Below, in pieces: positions 32,887-42,049 of a stretch of 64,000 bases of DNA. Origin of the DNA: Streptomyces sp. STR69 (GTDB taxonomy: Bacteria; Actinomycetota; Actinomycetes; Streptomycetales; Streptomycetaceae); contig NZ_JALJRY010000004.1 of the NCBI RefSeq assembly GCF_024519455.1, forward strand, positions 186,001-250,000, read 5' to 3'. The notes below the pieces were generated by a model, which saw nothing but the letters and a program-made list of their open reading frames with translations, did not search any database and was not told the origin of the DNA. The position numbers and the translations under genes are program-made. Numbering within the stretch: position 1 is the stretch's first letter; the number at the start of each line of letters is the position of its first letter.

Positions 32887-35271
32887 GTGACGACACCCCT
32901 CGTAGGGTCCATCGAAGGCAGGATCGCCGAGGAGCTCGGCGTACGGGAGCGGCAGGTGAAGGCCGCCGTCGAGCTGCTCGACGGCGGTTCGACGGTGCCC
33001 TTCATCGCCCGCTACCGCAAGGAAGCGACCGAGATGCTCGACGACGCGCAGCTGCGCACGCTCGAGGAGCGGCTGCGATATCTGCGCGAGCTGGAGGAGC
33101 GGCGGACCGCGATCCTCGAATCGGTGCGCGAGCAGGGCAAGCTCACCGAGGAGCTGGAGGCGCAGATCCGCGCCGCCGAGACCAAGGCGCGCCTTGAGGA
33201 CATCTACCTCCCGTACAAGCCCAAGCGGCGCACCAAGGCGCAGATCGCGCGGGAGGCGGGGCTTGAGCCGCTCGCGGAGGGCCTGTTGGGCGACCCGAGC
33301 GTGGAGCCGCTGGCCGCTGCCGCCGCGTTCGTCGACGCCGACAAGGGTGTCGCCGATCCGCAGGCCGCCCTGGACGGCGCGCGGGCGATCCTCACCGAGC
33401 GGTTCTCGGAGGATGCCGACCTGATCGGCGAGCTGCGCGAGCGGATGTGGGGGCGCGGGCGCCTCGCCGCGAAGGTGCGGGACGGCAAGGAAGAGGCGGG
33501 CGCCAAGTTCGCCGACTACTTCGACTTCTCGGAGCCGTTCACCGCGCTGCCCTCGCACCGCATCCTCGCGATGCTGCGCGGCGAGAAGGAGGACGTCCTC
33601 GATCTCGTCCTGGAGCCCGAGGAGGACACCGAGGGGCCTTCGTCCTACGAGGGGATGGTCGCCCACCGCTTCCAGATCCTCGACCGGGGCCGTCCCGGCG
33701 ACAAGTGGCTTCAGGACACGGTCCGTTGGGCCTGGCGCACCCGCATCCTGGTGCATCTCGGCATCGACCTCAGGCTGCGGCTGCGTACGGCGGCCGAGGA
33801 CGAGGCGGTCAACGTGTTCGCGTCGAACCTGCGGGACCTGCTGCTGGCCGCCCCGGCCGGCACGCGCGCGACGCTCGGCCTGGACCCCGGTTTCCGTACG
33901 GGCGTGAAGGTGGCCGTCGTGGACGCGACCGGCAAGGTCGTCGCCACCGACGTCATCTACCCGCACGTCCCGGCCAACAAGTGGGACGAGGCCCTTGCCA
34001 AGCTGGCGCGCCTCTCCGCACAGCACTCGGTCGACCTGATCGCGATCGGCAACGGCACGGCGTCCCGCGAGACCGACAAGCTCGCCGGTGAACTCATCAC
34101 CAAGCACCCGGAGTTGAAGCTCACCAAGGTGATGGTGTCCGAGGCCGGCGCGTCCGTGTACTCGGCGTCCGCGTTCGCCTCGCAGGAACTGCCCGACATG
34201 GACGTGTCGTTGCGCGGTGCCGTCTCCATCGCGCGCCGACTCCAGGACCCCCTCGCGGAATTGGTGAAGATCGACCCCAAGTCGATCGGTGTCGGCCAGT
34301 ACCAGCACGACCTGTCCGAGGTGAAGCTGTCGCGTTCGCTGGACGCGGTGGTGGAGGACTGTGTGAACGGCGTCGGTGTGGACGTCAACACGGCCTCCGC
34401 GCCGCTGCTTTCACGCGTGTCCGGCATCACCTCCGGCCTCGCGGAGAACATCGTGTCGCACCGCGACGCCAACGGCCCCTTCACCTCGCGCACCCAGCTG
34501 AAGAAGGTGGCACGGCTCGGCCCGAAGGCCTACGAGCAGTGCGCGGGCTTCCTGCGCATCCGCGGCGGCGACGACCCGCTCGACGCGTCCAGCGTGCACC
34601 CCGAGGCGTATCCGGTGGTACGGCGGATGGTGAAGACGGCGGGCAGCGAGGTGGCATCCCTGATCGGCAACACGGCGGTGCTGCGGTCGCTGAAGCCGAC
34701 GGAGTTCGTGGACGAGACGTTCGGTCTGCCGACCGTGACCGACATCCTGAAGGAGCTGGAGAAGCCGGGGCGCGACCCGCGGCCCGCGTTCAAGACGGCC
34801 ACGTTCAAGGACGGCGTCGAGAAGATCTCCGACCTGGCGCCCGGGATGATCCTGGAGGGGGTCGTCACGAACGTCGCCGCGTTCGGGGCGTTCATCGACG
34901 TCGGCGTCCACCAGGACGGTCTGGCCCACGTTTCCGCGCTGTCGAAGACGTTCGTCAAGGACCCGCGGGACGTGGTGAAGCCGGGGGACATCGTCAAGGT
35001 GAAGGTGCTTGATGTCGACATCCCTCGGAAGCGGATCTCGTTGACTCTGCGGCTGGAGGACTCGGCCGAGGCGCAGGCCTCCGGCGGGGAGCGGCGACAG
35101 CAGGGCGGGGGTGGCGAGCGTCGGCAGCGGGGTGGACGTCCGCCTCAGCAGCGGCAGCAACAGGGCGGCGGCTCGCGCCAGGCTGCGGCTCCGCCGCCGG
35201 CCAACAGTGCGATGGCCGATGCTCTGCGCAAGGCGGGGTTGCTGGATCCCGGCAAGAAGGGCAAGCGCTGA
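32887..35271 (+). CDS. tex: Tex family RNA-binding/transcription accessory protein
   Basis: A 794-residue Tex protein, a bacterial relative of eukaryotic Spt6. In order: N-terminal helix-turn-helix-like region ([15 protein letters not shown]), a YqgF-type domain ([18 protein letters not shown] at ~335), helix-hairpin-helix motifs ([18 protein letters not shown], then [14 protein letters not shown]), and a C-terminal S1 domain ([20 protein letters not shown] at ~655). The last ~70 residues are a Gln/Gly/Arg-rich tail typical of the Streptomyces version. GTG 32887 follows GGAGAAGGCGG. It ends before a hairpin in the repeat at 35299-35360. Confidence 0.94.
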   Translation: MTTPLVGSIEGRIAEELGVRERQVKAAVELLDGGSTVPFIARYRKEATEMLDDAQLRTLEERLRYLRELEERRTAILESVREQGKLTEELEAQIRAAETKARLEDIYLPYKPKRRTKAQIAREAGLEPLAEGLLGDPSVEPLAAAAAFVDADKGVADPQAALDGARAILTERFSEDADLIGELRERMWGRGRLAAKVRDGKEEAGAKFADYFDFSEPFTALPSHRILAMLRGEKEDVLDLVLEPEEDTEGPSSYEGMVAHRFQILDRGRPGDKWLQDTVRWAWRTRILVHLGIDLRLRLRTAAEDEAVNVFASNLRDLLLAAPAGTRATLGLDPGFRTGVKVAVVDATGKVVATDVIYPHVPANKWDEALAKLARLSAQHSVDLIAIGNGTASRETDKLAGELITKHPELKLTKVMVSEAGASVYSASAFASQELPDMDVSLRGAVSIARRLQDPLAELVKIDPKSIGVGQYQHDLSEVKLSRSLDAVVEDCVNGVGVDVNTASAPLLSRVSGITSGLAENIVSHRDANGPFTSRTQLKKVARLGPKAYEQCAGFLRIRGGDDPLDASSVHPEAYPVVRRMVKTAGSEVASLIGNTAVLRSLKPTEFVDETFGLPTVTDILKELEKPGRDPRPAFKTATFKDGVEKISDLAPGMILEGVVTNVAAFGAFIDVGVHQDGLAHVSALSKTFVKDPRDVVKPGDIVKVKVLDVDIPRKRISLTLRLEDSAEAQASGGERRQQGGGGERRQRGGRPPQQRQQQGGGSRQAAAPPPANSAMADALRKAGLLDPGKKGKR

Positions 35272-35298
35272 CGGTTTCGGCGGTCAGGTTGTGGGGAG

Positions 35299-35351
35299 CT
35301 GCGGGCGGGTGGGGGCCGGGCGCGCAGTTCCCCGCGCCCCTTCAGGGCGCT
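35299..35351 (-). repeat. 53-nt repeat, left copy of an inverted pair flanking the DinB gene
   Basis: This segment is the inverse complement of 35957-36009 with 50 of 53 bases identical. Its core, CAGTTCCCCGCGCCCC, is a sequence I recognise as common in Streptomyces intergenic spaces. It lies between tex and the DinB gene. Confidence 0.8.
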
Positions 35352-35360
35352 TGGCGCCCT
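35344..35360 (+). terminator. Hairpin after tex
   Basis: AGGGCGC-TTG-GCGCCCT forms a perfect 7-bp stem with a 3-nt loop, partly inside the left copy of the 53-nt repeat, 72 nt past the tex stop. It ends 16 nt before the DinB start. Confidence 0.55.
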
Positions 35361-35376
35361 GCTGCAGACTGGGCGC

Positions 35377-36012
35377 ATGATCACACCGGACTTCAAAGCC
35401 GATCTCCGCGTTTTTCTTCAGGACGCCCGTGACGCTCTGCTGTGGAAGCTCGAAGGGCTCTCGGAGTACGACATCCGGCGGCCGATGACGCCGACCGGCA
35501 CCAATCTGCTGGGGCTGGTCAAGCATCTGGCCGGGGCCGAGGGGTTCTACTTCGGCACGGTCTTCGGACGGCCCGTCTCCGCGCCGGAGTTGTGGATCGC
35601 GGGTGACGCCGAGCCGAACGCGGATCTGTGGGCGACGCCGGACGAGACGCGTGAGCAGATGGTCGGGGACTACCGGCGAGTGTGCGCTCACTCGGACGCG
35701 ACGATCGAGGCGCTGCCCCTGGACGCGATCGGCCGCATCCCCGGCGAACGCGGCGCCGAACTCACCCTGCACCGCACCCTCGTCCACATGACCTACGAGA
35801 CCTCCCGGCACGCGGGCCACGCCGACGTCGTACGGGAACTCGTCGACGGGACGGTGGGGCAACGGGCCGAGGGACCAAATGTGGCTCCGGGCAACGCGAG
35901 TTGGTGGGCGGAGCACCGGAACAGGGTGGAGCATGCCGCAAAAGAGGCCGAGCTTCAGCGCCCTGAAGGGGCGCGGGGAACTGCGCGACCAGCCCCCACC
36001 GGCCCGCAGTGA
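35377..36012 (+). CDS. DinB/DUF664 family protein with a repeat-derived C-terminus
   Basis: A 211-residue four-helix DinB-superfamily protein. Metal-binding histidines are expected in LVKHLAGAEGFYFG (~45) and in TLVHMTYETSRHAGHADVV (~138-152). Members are mycothiol- or bacillithiol-dependent transferases or of unknown function. The last ~19 residues (LQRPEGARGTARPAPTGPQ) are encoded by the right copy of a 53-nt intergenic repeat, so the native C-terminus has been replaced or extended. The ribosome site is weak. It converges with the ABC-F gene. Confidence 0.82.
   Translation: MITPDFKADLRVFLQDARDALLWKLEGLSEYDIRRPMTPTGTNLLGLVKHLAGAEGFYFGTVFGRPVSAPELWIAGDAEPNADLWATPDETREQMVGDYRRVCAHSDATIEALPLDAIGRIPGERGAELTLHRTLVHMTYETSRHAGHADVVRELVDGTVGQRAEGPNVAPGNASWWAEHRNRVEHAAKEAELQRPEGARGTARPAPTGPQ
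35957..36009 (+). repeat. 53-nt repeat, right copy, inside the 3' end of the DinB gene
   Basis: Inverse complement of 35299-35351 (50/53). It includes a small hairpin, GCGCCC (35958-35963) with GGGCGC (35969-35974), and the element core GGGGCGCGGGGAACTGCGCG. It codes for the end of the DinB protein and sits just before the convergent ABC-F stop, where it may also act as a terminator. Confidence 0.8.
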
Positions 36013-36028
36013 ACCACGCTCCTGAACC

Positions 36029-37672
36029 TCACCGCTGCTCCGTCACCTTCCCGTCCGCCACCTCCAACCGCCGAGTCACCTGAACCGCGTCCAGCATCCG
36101 CCGGTCATGAGTGACCAACAACAGCGTGCCCTCGTAGGCATCGAGCGCCGACTCCAACTGCTCGATGGCCGGCAGGTCCAGGTGGTTCGTCGGCTCGTCC
36201 AGAACCAGGAGGTTCACCCCACGCCCCTGGAGCAGCGCCAGGGCGGACCGCGTGCGCTCACCCGGTGACAAGGTCCCCGCAGGCCGCATCACATGGTTCG
36301 CCTTGAGGCCGAACTTGGCGAGCAGCGTGCGGACTTCGGCCGGTTCCGTGTCCGGCACGGCCGCGCAGAACGCGTCGAGCAGGGACTCCTCGCCGTGGAA
36401 CAACTGGCGTGCCTGGTCGACTTCGCCCACCAGGACACCCGAACCGAGCGCGGCGTGCCCCGCGTCCAAGGGGATACGGCCGAGCAGCGCAGCGAGAAGC
36501 GTCGACTTGCCCGCGCCGTTCGCACCGGTCACCGCGACCCGGTCCGCCCAGTCGATCTGCAGGGACACCGGTCCGAAGGTGAAGTCACCGCGCCGTACCT
36601 CGGCGTCCCGCAGGGTCGCGACAACCGCGCCGGAGCGGGGCGCGGAGGCGATCTCCATGCGCAGCTCCCACTCCTTGCGGGGCTCCTCGACGACGTCGAG
36701 GCGTTCGATCATGCGCTGGGTCTGCCGGGCCTTCGCGGCCTGCTTCTCGCTGGCCTCGCTGCGGAACTTGCGGCCGATCTTGTCGTTGTCGTTGTTCGCC
36801 TTGCGGCGGGCGTTCTTGACGCCCTTGTCCATCCAGCCGCGCTGCATCTGGGCACGGTCCTGGAGCGCGGAGCGCTTGTCGGCGTACTCCTCGAAGTCGT
36901 CGCGGGCGTGCCGGCGGGCCACGTCCCGCTCCTCCAGGTAGGCCTCGTAGCCGCCGCCGTAGAGGTTGATCTGGTTCTGGGCCAGGTCGAGTTCGAGGAC
37001 CTTGGTGACGGTGCGGGTGAGGAACTCGCGGTCGTGCGAGACGACGACCGTGCCGGCGCGCAGGCCGGAGACGAAGCGTTCGAGGCGCTCCAGGCCGTCG
37101 AGGTCCAGGTCGTTGGTGGGCTCGTCGAGGAGGAAGACGTCGTAGCGGGACAGGAGGAGGGACGCCAGGCCCGCTCTCGCCGCCTGGCCGCCGGACAGGG
37201 AGGTCATCGGCTGGTCGAGGTCGATGGCGAGGCCGAGGGAGTCGGCGATCTCCTCGGCGCGTTCGTCGAGGTCGGCACCGCCGAGGTCGAGCCAGCGCTC
37301 CAGGCTCGCCGAATAGGCGTCGTCGGCGCCGGGTGCGCCGTCCACCAGTGCCTGGGTGGCCTCGTCCATCGTGCGCTGGGCCTCGGCGACGCCGGTGCGG
37401 CGGGCCAGGAACTCGCGCACGCTCTCGCCCGGGCGCCGCTCCGGTTCCTGCGGGAGATGGCCTACGGTCGCCGCCGGCGGGGAGAGGCGCAGTTCGCCCT
37501 CCTCCGGTGCGAGCAGGCCCGCGAGCATCCTGAGCAGGGTGGACTTGCCCGCGCCGTTGGCACCGACAAGGCCGATCACATCACCGGGGGCGACGACGAG
37601 GTCGAGCCCGGTGAACAGGGCGCGGTCGCCGTGTCCGGCGGCGAGATTCTTGGCGACGAGAGTGGCAGTCAT
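36029..37672 (-). CDS. ABC-F family ATPase
   Basis: A 547-residue protein with two ABC domains and no membrane part. Both Walker A motifs read GANGAGKST (~40 and ~385). Signatures are LSGGQAARAG and LSPGERTRSA, and both Walker B regions end DEPTNDLD or DEPTNHLD. An arginine- and lysine-rich linker (KNARRKANNDNDKIGRKFRS) joins them. ABC-F proteins act on the ribosome, some giving antibiotic protection (Msr/Vga/Lsa-like) and others tuning translation. Sequence alone does not show which. It is followed by the convergent DinB gene. Confidence 0.92.
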   Translation of the reverse strand: MTATLVAKNLAAGHGDRALFTGLDLVVAPGDVIGLVGANGAGKSTLLRMLAGLLAPEEGELRLSPPAATVGHLPQEPERRPGESVREFLARRTGVAEAQRTMDEATQALVDGAPGADDAYSASLERWLDLGGADLDERAEEIADSLGLAIDLDQPMTSLSGGQAARAGLASLLLSRYDVFLLDEPTNDLDLDGLERLERFVSGLRAGTVVVSHDREFLTRTVTKVLELDLAQNQINLYGGGYEAYLEERDVARRHARDDFEEYADKRSALQDRAQMQRGWMDKGVKNARRKANNDNDKIGRKFRSEASEKQAAKARQTQRMIERLDVVEEPRKEWELRMEIASAPRSGAVVATLRDAEVRRGDFTFGPVSLQIDWADRVAVTGANGAGKSTLLAALLGRIPLDAGHAALGSGVLVGEVDQARQLFHGEESLLDAFCAAVPDTEPAEVRTLLAKFGLKANHVMRPAGTLSPGERTRSALALLQGRGVNLLVLDEPTNHLDLPAIEQLESALDAYEGTLLLVTHDRRMLDAVQVTRRLEVADGKVTEQR

Positions 37673-37720
37673 CAGACCGCCGATCCTAATCGGTCCCCCT
37701 GCCCGCCCGCGCCGCGGATT

Positions 37721-38764
37721 TCAGCGGGCCATCGCCGCCACCAGCACGCTCCCCATGGTCCGGGCCACGACGAAGGACTCGCCCTTCACGGCCTTGGCGT
37801 CGAGGGCGATGCGATGGAGGCCGGGTTCCAGGACGCCGTCGAAGACGTCCTGGGTGTGGCTGCGATAGAGGCGGTCCAGCCGGTACGCGGTGACGCGCAC
37901 CCGGCACGGGGAGGTGACCTCGATGCCCGCCTCGCCGTCGGCGGCGACCAGGCGGGTCAGCCGGTGCTGCTCGGCGGGGCGGCGGTCCAGGGCGTGTTCG
38001 ATCTGGGCGACGAGAAGCGGGACGATGGGCGCGAGGCCGTCGACATACGCCACGTCGACCCCGGCACGCTCGAACTCGGCCCGTACGGCGGCCCGTTGCT
38101 CCTCCGTGACGGCCCGACCGAACGCCACGGCGCCGTAGCCGCGGAGTTCGTCGGCGGGGACATGGGTCGCGTCGCCGGTGGTCTCTGCGCCGATGCCGAT
38201 GGCGCGGAGGGCGGCGGCGAGCTTGTTGAGGACGGCGACGCGGGCGCCGATGAGCAGGACGCGGCGTTTGGCGGCCGGGGGTTCGGTGCCGTCGATGAGG
38301 GCGTCGAGGGCCGTGCGGTATTCGGTGCCGGCGAAGCGGAAGGGCCCTATGCCGTGGTAGCCGTTGCGCTCCAGGTCGGCGTGTTCGTCGGTCTGCCAGG
38401 CGAAGTCGCGCCAGATGTAGTCGGTGCCGTCCCGTTCGATGACGGCGGTGACGGCTCCGCAGGCCAGGTCCGCGCACTCGGGGCAGCCGTAGATGATGTG
38501 GCGTCCGCCCTGCAGCGGTGGGTCGGTCTCCAGGAGGAGGCTGCGGACCTGGGCGGTGAAGATCGCGGGCGGGATGTCGGAGGCGAGCGGGGAGACGGCG
38601 TCCAGGTCGGCGAGCTGGAAGAGCAGCGGGCGGCCGTCGACGAGGAAGTCGACGAAGTCGCGGTGCACCTGGTAGCCGCCGTCCGCGAGGACTTCACCGG
38701 CGCGCATCGCCGGTGCCAGGCCGAAGGCCGCGTACGCGGCGGACATCGCGTGTTCGGCAGACAT
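37721..38764 (-). CDS. Conserved hypothetical protein with CPECADLAC cysteine cluster
   Basis: A 347-residue soluble protein I do not recognise. The N-terminal half contains a cysteine group, GCPECADLACGAVTAVIE (~105), resembling a metal or disulfide site, and YIWRDFAWQTDEHAD. The C-terminal half begins RRVLLIGARVAVLNKLAAAL, a Rossmann-like strand-loop-helix, and might bind a nucleotide or resemble a receiver fold. Such proteins are sometimes annotated as oxidoreductases without evidence. ATG 38764 is 66 bases from the divergent D-amino-acid oxidase start, so the two may share control. Confidence 0.6.
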   Translation of the reverse strand: MSAEHAMSAAYAAFGLAPAMRAGEVLADGGYQVHRDFVDFLVDGRPLLFQLADLDAVSPLASDIPPAIFTAQVRSLLLETDPPLQGGRHIIYGCPECADLACGAVTAVIERDGTDYIWRDFAWQTDEHADLERNGYHGIGPFRFAGTEYRTALDALIDGTEPPAAKRRVLLIGARVAVLNKLAAALRAIGIGAETTGDATHVPADELRGYGAVAFGRAVTEEQRAAVRAEFERAGVDVAYVDGLAPIVPLLVAQIEHALDRRPAEQHRLTRLVAADGEAGIEVTSPCRVRVTAYRLDRLYRSHTQDVFDGVLEPGLHRIALDAKAVKGESFVVARTMGSVLVAAMAR

Positions 38765-38830
38765 GCTGTGAGTATCCCCAGCACGATGCCGGTGTGAGCA
38801 CGGCATGGTGTATTCCGCTACCGTCCGCGC

Positions 38831-39790
38831 ATGGAGAGCGGTGTGAGTGGCGAAGTCATCGTGGTCGGCGGGGGCGTCATCGGGCTGACGACGGCCGTCG
38901 TGCTGGCCGAGAGTGGCACCCGGGTCCGGGTGTGGACGCGCGAGAGCGTCGAGCTGACGACCTCGGCCGTCGCGGGCGCGCTGTGGTGGCCCTACCGGAT
39001 CGAACCGGAGGCGCTCGTCGGTGAGTGGGCGCTCCAATCGCTCGGCGTGTACGAGGAGTTGGCGGCGCGGCCCGAGGAGACGGGCGTACGCATGGTCGAG
39101 GGTGTACAGGGCGGGACGCGGCTGGACGAGCTGGGGCCGTGGGCGCGCCGGGTGCCGGGGCTGCGGGCGGCGCGGGCCGAGGAGTACGCGGGCGGCGGGC
39201 TGTGGGCACGGTTGCCGCTGATCGACATGTCGACCCATCTGCCGTGGCTGCGGGAGCGGTTCCTGCGGGCGGGCGGGACGGTGGAGGAGGCTTCGGTGAC
39301 GGACCTCAGCGAGGTGCCGGCGCCCGTCGTCGTCAACTGCACGGGGCTGGACTCCCTGGACCTCGTGCCCGATCGCTCGATGCGGCCGGTGCGCGGTCAG
39401 TTGGTCGTGGTGGAGAACCCTGGGATCACGACCTGGTTCACGTCGGTCGACCACACGGCGGACACGTCCACGTACTTCTTCCCGCAGCCGGGCGGGCTGA
39501 TCCTGGGCGGTACGGCCGAGGACGGCGCCTGGTCGATGACGCCCGACCCCGCGACCGCCGAGGCGATCATCGCGCGGTGCGCGGCGGTCCGGCCGGAGAT
39601 CGCCGACGCCCGGGTCCTGGAGCACCGGGTGGGCCTGCGGCCGACACGGCCCGCGGTACGACTGGAGCGTCAAGTGCTGCGGGGCGGGCGGGTGTTGGTG
39701 CACAACTACGGTCACGGCGGGGGGGGAATCACGGTGGCGTGGGGATGCGCCGAGGAAGCCGCGGAGTTGGTACGGCTGCGGCTGGGCTGA
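38831..39790 (+). CDS. FAD-dependent D-amino-acid oxidase
   Basis: A 319-residue DAO-family flavoenzyme. The N-terminal VIVVGGGVIGLTTAVVLAE is the FAD dinucleotide fold. LTTSAVAGALWWPYR is the typical second motif. The C-terminal HRVGLRPTRPAVRLE and VLVHNYGHGGGGITVAWG carry the substrate arginine and the FAD-contacting glycines of true D-amino-acid oxidases. It would deaminate neutral or basic D-amino acids to 2-oxo acids and hydrogen peroxide. A strong hairpin terminator follows the gene. Confidence 0.93.
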   Translation: MESGVSGEVIVVGGGVIGLTTAVVLAESGTRVRVWTRESVELTTSAVAGALWWPYRIEPEALVGEWALQSLGVYEELAARPEETGVRMVEGVQGGTRLDELGPWARRVPGLRAARAEEYAGGGLWARLPLIDMSTHLPWLRERFLRAGGTVEEASVTDLSEVPAPVVVNCTGLDSLDLVPDRSMRPVRGQLVVVENPGITTWFTSVDHTADTSTYFFPQPGGLILGGTAEDGAWSMTPDPATAEAIIARCAAVRPEIADARVLEHRVGLRPTRPAVRLERQVLRGGRVLVHNYGHGGGGITVAWGCAEEAAELVRLRLG

Positions 39791-39805
39791 TCCTCACCGG
39801 TGTGC

Positions 39806-39848
39806 CCGGAGCGGGGCGGCGGAGTGTGTTCGCGCCGCCCCGCTCCGG
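39806..39848. terminator. Bidirectional hairpin terminator between convergent genes
   Basis: CCGGAGCGGGGCGGC (39806-39820) pairs perfectly with GCCGCCCCGCTCCGG (39834-39848) around a 13-nt loop, a 15-bp stem between the D-amino-acid oxidase stop (39790) and the peptidase stop (39857). Confidence 0.85.
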
Positions 39849-39856
39849 AGCGGTGA

Positions 39857-41824
39857 TCAGTTGCCGGGTACCCGCTGGGCGGCTGAACGGGGTGCCCGTA
39901 CGCCGTCGAGGGTCGTGGCCGTGGGTGCCGTGGTCCTGACTCCCGCCGTGGCCTTCGCGAACGCCGACGCCCCGCCGACGAGCGGGAGTCGGGCCGACGT
40001 GCGGGACAGGGTGACGGTGAGGGTCGGGGTGGTGGACGGCGGGTCGATGAGGTCCCGGTCCGTGCCCGCGACGATCAGGGCGAGGCGGTGCCCGGCCGGG
40101 ACGACGTGGTCGGTCGCCGCCAGGTCGAGCGTGATGGTGTACGCCTTGCCGGGGGTGAGCGGTGCGCCCTTCGTGTCGGAGGCGTGGTTGCCGAGGTCGG
40201 CCCAGCCGCGGCTGAAGACGTTGTAGTCAACTGCCGTGGTCTTGGCCTGGGTTGCCAGGAAGCAGGCGCTGTCCCCCGCCGTGCTCTCGCCCCAGCAGGT
40301 GCGGTTCGTGAGCGTGGTGATGCCCTCCGCCGAGTCGGCGTAGTCGCGGATGGTGTCGGGGCCCAGGTCGACCAGGACGGCGGAGAGATGGGCCGTGGCG
40401 GTGGTGGGTGTCGCCGTGATCGTCACCTTCGAGGAACCCGACAGCCGTAGGTCCTTCTTGAGCGGTCCGGTGACGAAACCGGCCTTGTCCGCCGTCGGTT
40501 TGTCGATCGCGGCGGCCCAGTCGGTCTCGCTCTCCTGCGGGTTGTCGGTGAACTTCTCGGTGCCGGTGCCCGTGGTGAGCCCGAGCGTGCCGACGCCGGC
40601 CTGGGTGCCCTGCGCCGGGTGGAGGGTCGTGGTCGCGGTGCCGCTCGGCGGCCAGACCTTCGACGTCTCCCACTGGTCGGGGTGGCGTTCGACGTCGGCC
40701 ATGGGCTGCCGGTCGATTCCGTTGTCGTAGCCGAGGAGTTCGTGGTCGAACCAGCGGTGGAGTGTGTCGACCCAGGCGTCGCGGCGGTAGTCGAAGGGGT
40801 CGACGTGGCCGGTCTGGGAGAGCCAGATCTTGCGCTCGACGCCGTTCTTGGCGAGGGCGTCCCACCACTGGCCGAAGTTCTTGGTGCGGACGTTGAGGTC
40901 CTGCAGCCCGTGCACGAGGAAGACGCTGGCCCTGACCTTGCTCGCGTCCTTCACGTAGTCGCGTTCTGTCCAGAACGGTGTCCAGTCGCCGGTGCGCGGA
41001 GCCCCGTCGACGATCTTCTGCTGGACGGCGGCGCACTTGGCCTGCGCGTCGGAGTTCTCGACCACGTTGGACAGCCAGTCGGGGCCCGAGTCGTAGAGCG
41101 GGGCGCCCTTGGCGAAGTAGTAGTCGTACCAGGAGGAGATGGCGCTGATCGGGACGATCGTCTTCAGGCCCTTGACGCCGGTGGCGGCGACGCCGTTGGC
41201 GATGGTGCCGTCCCAGCTCTTGCCGATCATTCCGGTTCTGCCGTTGGTCCAACTCGCCCGCGCGGAGACGGTTCCGGTGCGTGTGGTGTACGCCTTGGCG
41301 CGTCCGTTCAGCCAGTCGACGACGGCCTTGGCGGACTGGATGTCGGAGCGGCCGCCGACGTCGACGCAGCCGTCGGAGCGGTTGGTGCCGGCGAGGTCGA
41401 CGCCGACGAAGGCGTAGCCGCGGGGCACGAAGTAGTTGTCGTAGAAGAGCGGCATCTGGACAACGTTGCCGCTCGCGTCGTAGGTCTTCAGCTGGCTCTC
41501 GTTGCCGCGTCCGCAGCAGGAGTAGTAGGGGCTGGCGTCCATGATGACGGGGACTTTGCGGCCCTCGCGGGCGGGTTCGCTCGGCCGGACGATGTCGACG
41601 GCGACCCGGTCGGTCTTCCCGTCGCCGTCGCCGTCGAGTCCGGTGTCCACCCAGACGGCCTCGCGGATCGCGTTCGCGTAGGAGTAGACGGGTTGGCTTT
41701 CCTGCGGGGCGCTCTGGGCCACTGCCGGGGTGAGGAAAGTGGCCAGGAGGGCGGCGGTCGCCGCCGTCGCGAGCGATCTCCAGATCGTGAAGCGCGTGCG
41801 TTTCGGCATGCGCGGACGGTACAT
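39857..41824 (-). CDS. Secreted Xaa-Pro dipeptidyl-peptidase (PepX/CocE, family S15)
   Basis: A 655-residue exported serine hydrolase. The N-terminus has a basic region and hydrophobic stretch ending PAVAQSAPQE, a Sec signal peptide. The catalytic serine lies in the nucleophile elbow GKSWDG (~206), and the C-terminal half contains the jelly-roll domain seen in CocE/NonD and PepX proteins. The acid and histidine are expected near LQDLN and QTGHVDPFD. A preceding GDGDGKTDRVAVDIVRP segment is typical of the Streptomyces version. ATG 41824 has GGGAG seven bases upstream. It is divergent from the M1 peptidase, suggesting a shared role in extracellular peptide use. Confidence 0.9.
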   Translation of the reverse strand: MYRPRMPKRTRFTIWRSLATAATAALLATFLTPAVAQSAPQESQPVYSYANAIREAVWVDTGLDGDGDGKTDRVAVDIVRPSEPAREGRKVPVIMDASPYYSCCGRGNESQLKTYDASGNVVQMPLFYDNYFVPRGYAFVGVDLAGTNRSDGCVDVGGRSDIQSAKAVVDWLNGRAKAYTTRTGTVSARASWTNGRTGMIGKSWDGTIANGVAATGVKGLKTIVPISAISSWYDYYFAKGAPLYDSGPDWLSNVVENSDAQAKCAAVQQKIVDGAPRTGDWTPFWTERDYVKDASKVRASVFLVHGLQDLNVRTKNFGQWWDALAKNGVERKIWLSQTGHVDPFDYRRDAWVDTLHRWFDHELLGYDNGIDRQPMADVERHPDQWETSKVWPPSGTATTTLHPAQGTQAGVGTLGLTTGTGTEKFTDNPQESETDWAAAIDKPTADKAGFVTGPLKKDLRLSGSSKVTITATPTTATAHLSAVLVDLGPDTIRDYADSAEGITTLTNRTCWGESTAGDSACFLATQAKTTAVDYNVFSRGWADLGNHASDTKGAPLTPGKAYTITLDLAATDHVVPAGHRLALIVAGTDRDLIDPPSTTPTLTVTLSRTSARLPLVGGASAFAKATAGVRTTAPTATTLDGVRAPRSAAQRVPGN

Positions 41825-42049
41825 CGGTCAACTCCCGTGCTGGAAGAGGCACTCGGAGTCATGTCGGCCGAATGGCGATCGTGTGACAGGAGGTGCCGTG
41901 GACAGGCACGGGAGCACAGGGACTGAATAGCCTTTGAACAGACTGAAGACCGAGTGGACCCTACTGCTCTCCGACACTTCGGCTCTTCGGCCTTCGTGGA
42001 CCCCCACGGCTCTTCGGCATTCCGCGGAGCCCTACGACTTGGAGTTCTC

